This document shows positions 58,575-64,000 of a stretch of 64,000 nt of DNA, piece by piece. This DNA comes from Pteria penguin (taxonomy: Eukaryota > Mollusca > Bivalvia > Pterioida > Pteriidae). The notes under the pieces are model-generated. The model did no database searches and had not been told where the DNA came from. It saw nothing but the letters and a program-made list of their open reading frames with translations. How positions within the stretch are numbered: position 1 is the first letter of the stretch; the number at the start of each line of letters is the position of its first letter. Both the position numbers and the translations under genes were made by a program. Location of the stretch: the NCBI GenBank assembly GCA_035048485.1, contig CM068581.1:8135430-8199429 (forward strand), written 5' to 3'.

Positions 58575-59525
58575 ATTTTTACACGCCCGTCCAATAGACG
58601 GGACGTATTATGTTATGGCGCAGTCCGTCCGTCCGTCTGTCCGGGGTCATGTTTTCCGGACTTTTTTTGGACGTCTTTCAAGATATTGCGATGAAATTTA
58701 GTATATAGCTTTATTTCAAGCGGTGTCAGCACCAGACCGAGTTTCGTTAAGGTTGACCTACTTTTGACAGAGTTATGGTCCTTGGACTTATAAATTTCAA
58801 GATTTTTTTCAGAAACCCATTAAAAATCTATTTTTTGTCAAAACATTATGAAATTTATTATGAAACAAGTAAAATGTACCAACTATCACATATGTTACGG
58901 ATTTTAATATCTTTTTTTTTCATTTTTGAGAAATTTATAATTTTAGGGGGGGGGGTAACCATATGTCCTAGGTCATGTTTTCCGGACTTTTTTTGGCCGT
59001 CTTTCAAGATATTGAAATGAAATTTGGTATATAGCTTTATTCCAAGCGGCGTCAGTACCAGTTCGAGTTTTGTTACAATTGACCTACTTTTGACGGATTT
59101 ATGGCCCTTGGACTTAGAAATTTCAAGATTTTGTTTTGAAAATTCATTAAAAATCTAATTTTTGTAAAAACATTATGAAATTTACCATGAAACAAGTAAA
59201 ATGTACCAACTTCCACATATTTTACAGGTATTGATATCTTTTTTTTTCATTTTTGAGAAATTTATAGTTTTAGGAGGGGGGGGGGGGGCTAGTTCTAAAA
59301 AATTTCAAGGTTTTTTTAGCAGGTCAAGTTCCAAGCTGGGTTGGATAGGACCATTCTGCAGGAGTTATTGCCCTTGGACTTATTCCTATGATAAAATGCT
59401 ATGAAACGCAATTAACTTCAGTAAACGTCAGATATTTTTCATGAAAATCATGCCAAATGCGAATTGATTCTGTCCGAATTAAGCGACGGGCGTATTATGC
59501 CACGCTAGGCGTTGCTCTTGTTATT
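58575..59525. mobile_element. 'ACGCCCGTC' dispersed element with internal duplication
   Basis: Starts ACGCCCGTCCAATAGACGGG and ends GCGACGGGCGTATTATGCCA, CGCTAGGCGTTGCTC. Interior: a block from GGTCATGTTTTCCGGACTTT repeats at about 58645 and 58972 (period about 327), each with GAAATTTATA and a G-run. Similar sequences are abundant in bivalve assemblies. The two short ORFs inside are shadows of the block. Confidence 0.7.
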
Positions 59526-60050
<525 letters not shown>

Positions 60051-60154
60051 CTTTGTATAGCTTTATCTAACTATATTTTTAATGCACCAAGAGAGAGAGA
60101 GAAAATGCCTTACCATAAAACATACATAAATAGTTTTTACTGTAATCATTAATG

Positions 60155-60249
60155 AATTATTATTATTATTATTATTATCATTATTGTTATTATTATTTTG
60201 TAAAAAATTGATATTATCCTTATTCGTGTATTTAAAATATGGTATTATT

Positions 60250-60325
<76 letters not shown>
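60155..60325. repeat. (TTA)n and (TA)n microsatellites
   Basis: TTA repeat at about 60158-60198 and TA repeat at 60256-60325. Confidence 0.95.
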
Positions 60326-60330
<5 letters not shown>

Positions 60331-60467
60331 ATTGTATTTATTGTATTGTATTTATTATTGTATTCATGATATAATATAATTGATGCACCTCTAGTTTTTC
60401 ATTTCTCGTGCATGTAAATTGTAATAATGTGTTGTGCTAAAAACATGTATTTGCTTTAAGCTCAATA

Positions 60468-60650
<183 letters not shown>

Positions 60651-60922
60651 TTATTAACTTTAAGCCATCCGGCTTATCAGTATACAATATATATACAAGT
60701 ACATGAATTTAGCATCAGATACATAAATATATGAACATTTAAACAAAGGAGAATGCAAATACACATTCTTATGCAAACGGTGAAAATATAGTTGCCTTTA
60801 CATACAATATATGGTTTATATTTTACACAAATATAAATGTATTAATACCATGGTTGAAGTTATTGGAGAGAATAACAACAACAACAAACTACAACAACAA
60901 TGAATTATATGTTCAGCTGAGG

Positions 60923-61561
<639 letters not shown>

Positions 61562-61632
61562 TCACCATACAAGGCCACATTTTATGCAGTTTGTGGGCTG
61601 ATGCTCTCTCTCTTTCTCACACACACACACAC

Positions 61633-63595
61633 ATGTTATTTCTACACTCTGTATTGATCATATATACAATATATTGTTATACCATTGAACAGTATTTTTT
61701 TTCATATAAATGAAAATAAAAATTGAAAAACAGATTTCAAATCATCAACTCGCATCAATTTGCTTAATCAGTAGATTAAACAAATTACGAACAGCGTTAA
61801 TATGCTTACTATGAATCAGTCCAATCAAAATTGCGATGTGTGCATTGTACGAGCATGAATTAGTGATATACTTAATGCAATAAATTCATTTCTTGCATTT
61901 GTTAAAGGACTTTTGCGAGGAGTATTTCGTGCAAGCAGGGGACACTTACTCCTCCCGGGCACCTGGTCTTACCTCATTTCATTTGTAATTCGCATTTGTC
62001 TGAATATGACATTGTACACGATATTGTCCTTTTATTCCTTAATCTTCGAGATAAGTCTAATCCTTCTGTACTCCTTCTTTCATGATAATTCGAACGATTT
62101 GATTTGACTTATTCAAAATACAATGTTTGATAAACTGTTTTTTAAAACTAGATTTGTCAGATCAACACGAATGACCCCTAGGGATAGAAATGAAACTGGA
62201 CAAAACGCCAAAGCTGGATATTCTTGAAATTTATCTCAGTCCAAGGGCTATATTCCTACTAAAATCAAATTACCCACAACCAAATCAGGAGTTGCACTGC
62301 TTCTAGTCCTATTACATGTACAATAGTGAAATGAATTTCACTTCAATATATCTATCCATTACTGCATAAAAGACATATACCTGTCAAAATGAATGAATTG
62401 ATATGACACGAACTTCATTTTAATCAGCCTCGTGTTTCTGAAGATTATGTGCTAAAAACCCCACATCTATATAAATTCTATGACTTGCCACATAATGGTC
62501 TATAAAGGACAATAATTCCTTGTGAATTTGTTCATCATTTATCTTTTAATTCCAATAAGACTGTTAACAGGCGTCGTACCTAAACTTGCATACAGGACAG
62601 TATTCAGTCCTATAAAAGCAGTCTTAAGTTATGTCATAAAAAGGTGGTAACTGCGGAAGAAATTGAAAATAGATAAGTACATGTTTCAACAACAACAACA
62701 ATAATAAATAAATGAATAAATAAATAAATAAATAGAATGCAAACAAACAAACAAAAACAAATATCGAACTTCGCACAGACTTTGAAGTCTTAAACTTACT
62801 TTCAAAATATCGCTAAATTCTATTATGGTAGTCTAAAGTTGTGGCACAGAAATTCATTTATTTTGATGGTTTCCAAGTTAAGAAGGACGGTAACTCTGAC
62901 AGAAATTGTCGAAAATCAAACTTGGTCTAGATTTTAATATCAATTCTCTGTAAAAACCTGAAAAATTCATCACCACATGGGCACGACATGTCATGGATTT
63001 TACTGGTTTTAGGTATATAAAATCTATATGAAGTACTAAGAAAAATATGAGCTTCAGTTTTTTTTTTCCGATTTGGTTGTTGTTGCTATGATAACCGTGG
63101 CTGAAAATTACATAATCTGAAAAATTGTAAGAACAAGGCATTTTCACGAGACTCGTTTCAATGGAAACAGGTATAGTAGGTAACTTCAATTTTCATTATA
63201 ATGTTTTAAATCTTCATCGGTAAAAATAAGTTAACAAAATTGTGTTTTTCCTTCTTATACAACTTATACATGTGATCAAAGAAAAGGATAAAACATGCTT
63301 TGAAATGGCCATATTTTAAAAAAGTTTTAATGCCTTCTTTTTGCATGTTTTTATGTTTAAAATTTTGTAATACTTAAAGTAGCTAAGAATACTAATGTCT
63401 GTCAGCTTATAAGTATCATAGAAGAACTGAGAGAAAATTATTTAAATTAGATGGAGAAACTCTCATATTATTACAATACGGAATTTGATATAGTTACCAT
63501 AGCGACATCTTGTCACAAAGTCTTAATAAAAAGGATGACTTGGCACTGTATTTTCATCGATCTTTACATTCTATTGATGCACATCTTCATAAGTA
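61633..63595. other. Unassigned sequence
   Basis: AT-rich; an (AAC)/(AAAT) tract at about 62688-62760. Short frames at 61913-62107 (plus) and 62878-63189 (minus) have no recognised domains. Confidence 0.4.
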
Positions 63596-63666
63596 TTAAA
63601 CATAAATCAACGAAATCATGACCTTGAAAAATTTTCAAGGTCATGATTTCGTTGATTTATGTTTAA
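63596..63666. other. Perfect 71-base palindrome
   Basis: TTAAACATAAATCAACGAAA opens a 35-base left arm. A single central A (63631) is followed by the exact complement to 63666. No spacer and no mismatch. Confidence 0.98.
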
Positions 63667-64000
63667 TTTCAAATTTCAAGGTCAATGAAATATAATTGAC
63701 CTACGTTTATGTTTTCTGTGATTTTTTTTCACGGAAAAGAGATCGAATTTTCAGGAAATCAAATTATATTAGAGTAAATCAATAACACACAATTAGATAC
63801 ACATTTTGTTTGGATAAGCTGTAAAGTCATTATGTCTCTTGAGATTCTGAATTTCTAAGGCCTATCTATGAACAAAGTCAAAAAATAAAAACTTTATTTT
63901 CTATGACCCCCATTTAATATTAGAAAATAATCAATCACAAAATGAGATGTTTTTTCCTTCTTATAAATTTTTTTTGAAGAACAATTGAAAAATCAAATTT
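63667..64000. other. Unassigned sequence to the window end
   Basis: Begins with another TTTCAAGGTCAATGAAAT, related to the palindrome arm. Nothing else recognised. Confidence 0.4.

Overview
This window looks like a piece of an AT-rich, repeat-laden eukaryotic genome, most probably a bivalve mollusc. The evidence is tRNA-derived SINEs with AATC- or AACC-type tails and a conserved central block, a short dispersed motif and 'ACGCCCGTC' elements of kinds common in bivalve assemblies, LINE fragments with a CCHC-like tail domain, a Tc1-like transposase relic, a Penelope-like fragment and introns with GT-AG borders. The species assignment is inference. There are no prokaryotic operons, no CRISPR array and no rRNA. 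Nearly all long open frames are read-through of tandem repeats whose unit is a multiple of 3 or lacks stops.

One convincing host gene is present, on the + strand from 46505 to at least 56732. Ten exons can be read with GT-AG borders and consistent phases. They encode a signal peptide, two complete ten-cysteine Ly6/uPAR (LU, three-finger) domains, one six-cysteine ShKT domain and the first two thirds of a third LU domain. Every module is bounded by phase-1 introns, and each complete LU domain is split over three exons (phases 1-0-0-1). The last exon(s) were not found, so the 3' end probably lies beyond 56732 or outside the window. The product is predicted to be a secreted or surface, disulfide-rich modular protein. 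Its introns carry at least eight minisatellites, and a 2.7-kb CpG-rich 37-bp array ends about 235 bases before its start codon.

Region by region: 1-3.4 kb is unremarkable intergenic sequence. 3.4-4.76 kb is a 47/48-bp array interrupted by a SINE. 7.0-7.8 kb is one copy of an unrecognised ~735-bp dispersed element with an 86-codon ORF, and its inverted partner is at 33.9-34.7 kb. 8-9.7 kb holds two small arrays, a SINE, (TA)n and a fold-back element. 11.3-13.7 kb is a 32-bp array. 16.0-16.7 kb is a 49-bp array with a hairpin/MITE insert. 19.0-20.1 kb is a 33-bp array with a SINE. 20.15-29.05 kb is a nested complex: a 45-bp minisatellite invaded by three copies of a CCGG-flanked ~1.65-kb element, the third itself invaded by a Penelope-like element, a SINE and a Tc1-like relic. 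29.8-30.1 kb is a 15-bp array. 30.8-35.3 kb is a 46-bp array. 39.3-41.4 kb has an integrase-like gene fragment and two striking palindromes. 42.3-43.5 kb is a decayed LINE. 43.5-46.3 kb is the 37-bp CpG array. 46.5-56.7 kb is the LU/ShKT gene. 57.4-58.05 kb is a 93-bp array. 58.6-59.5 kb is a dispersed element. 59.9-61.6 kb is (TA)n tracts around a second LINE fragment. 61.6-64 kb is unassigned apart from a perfect 71-base palindrome.
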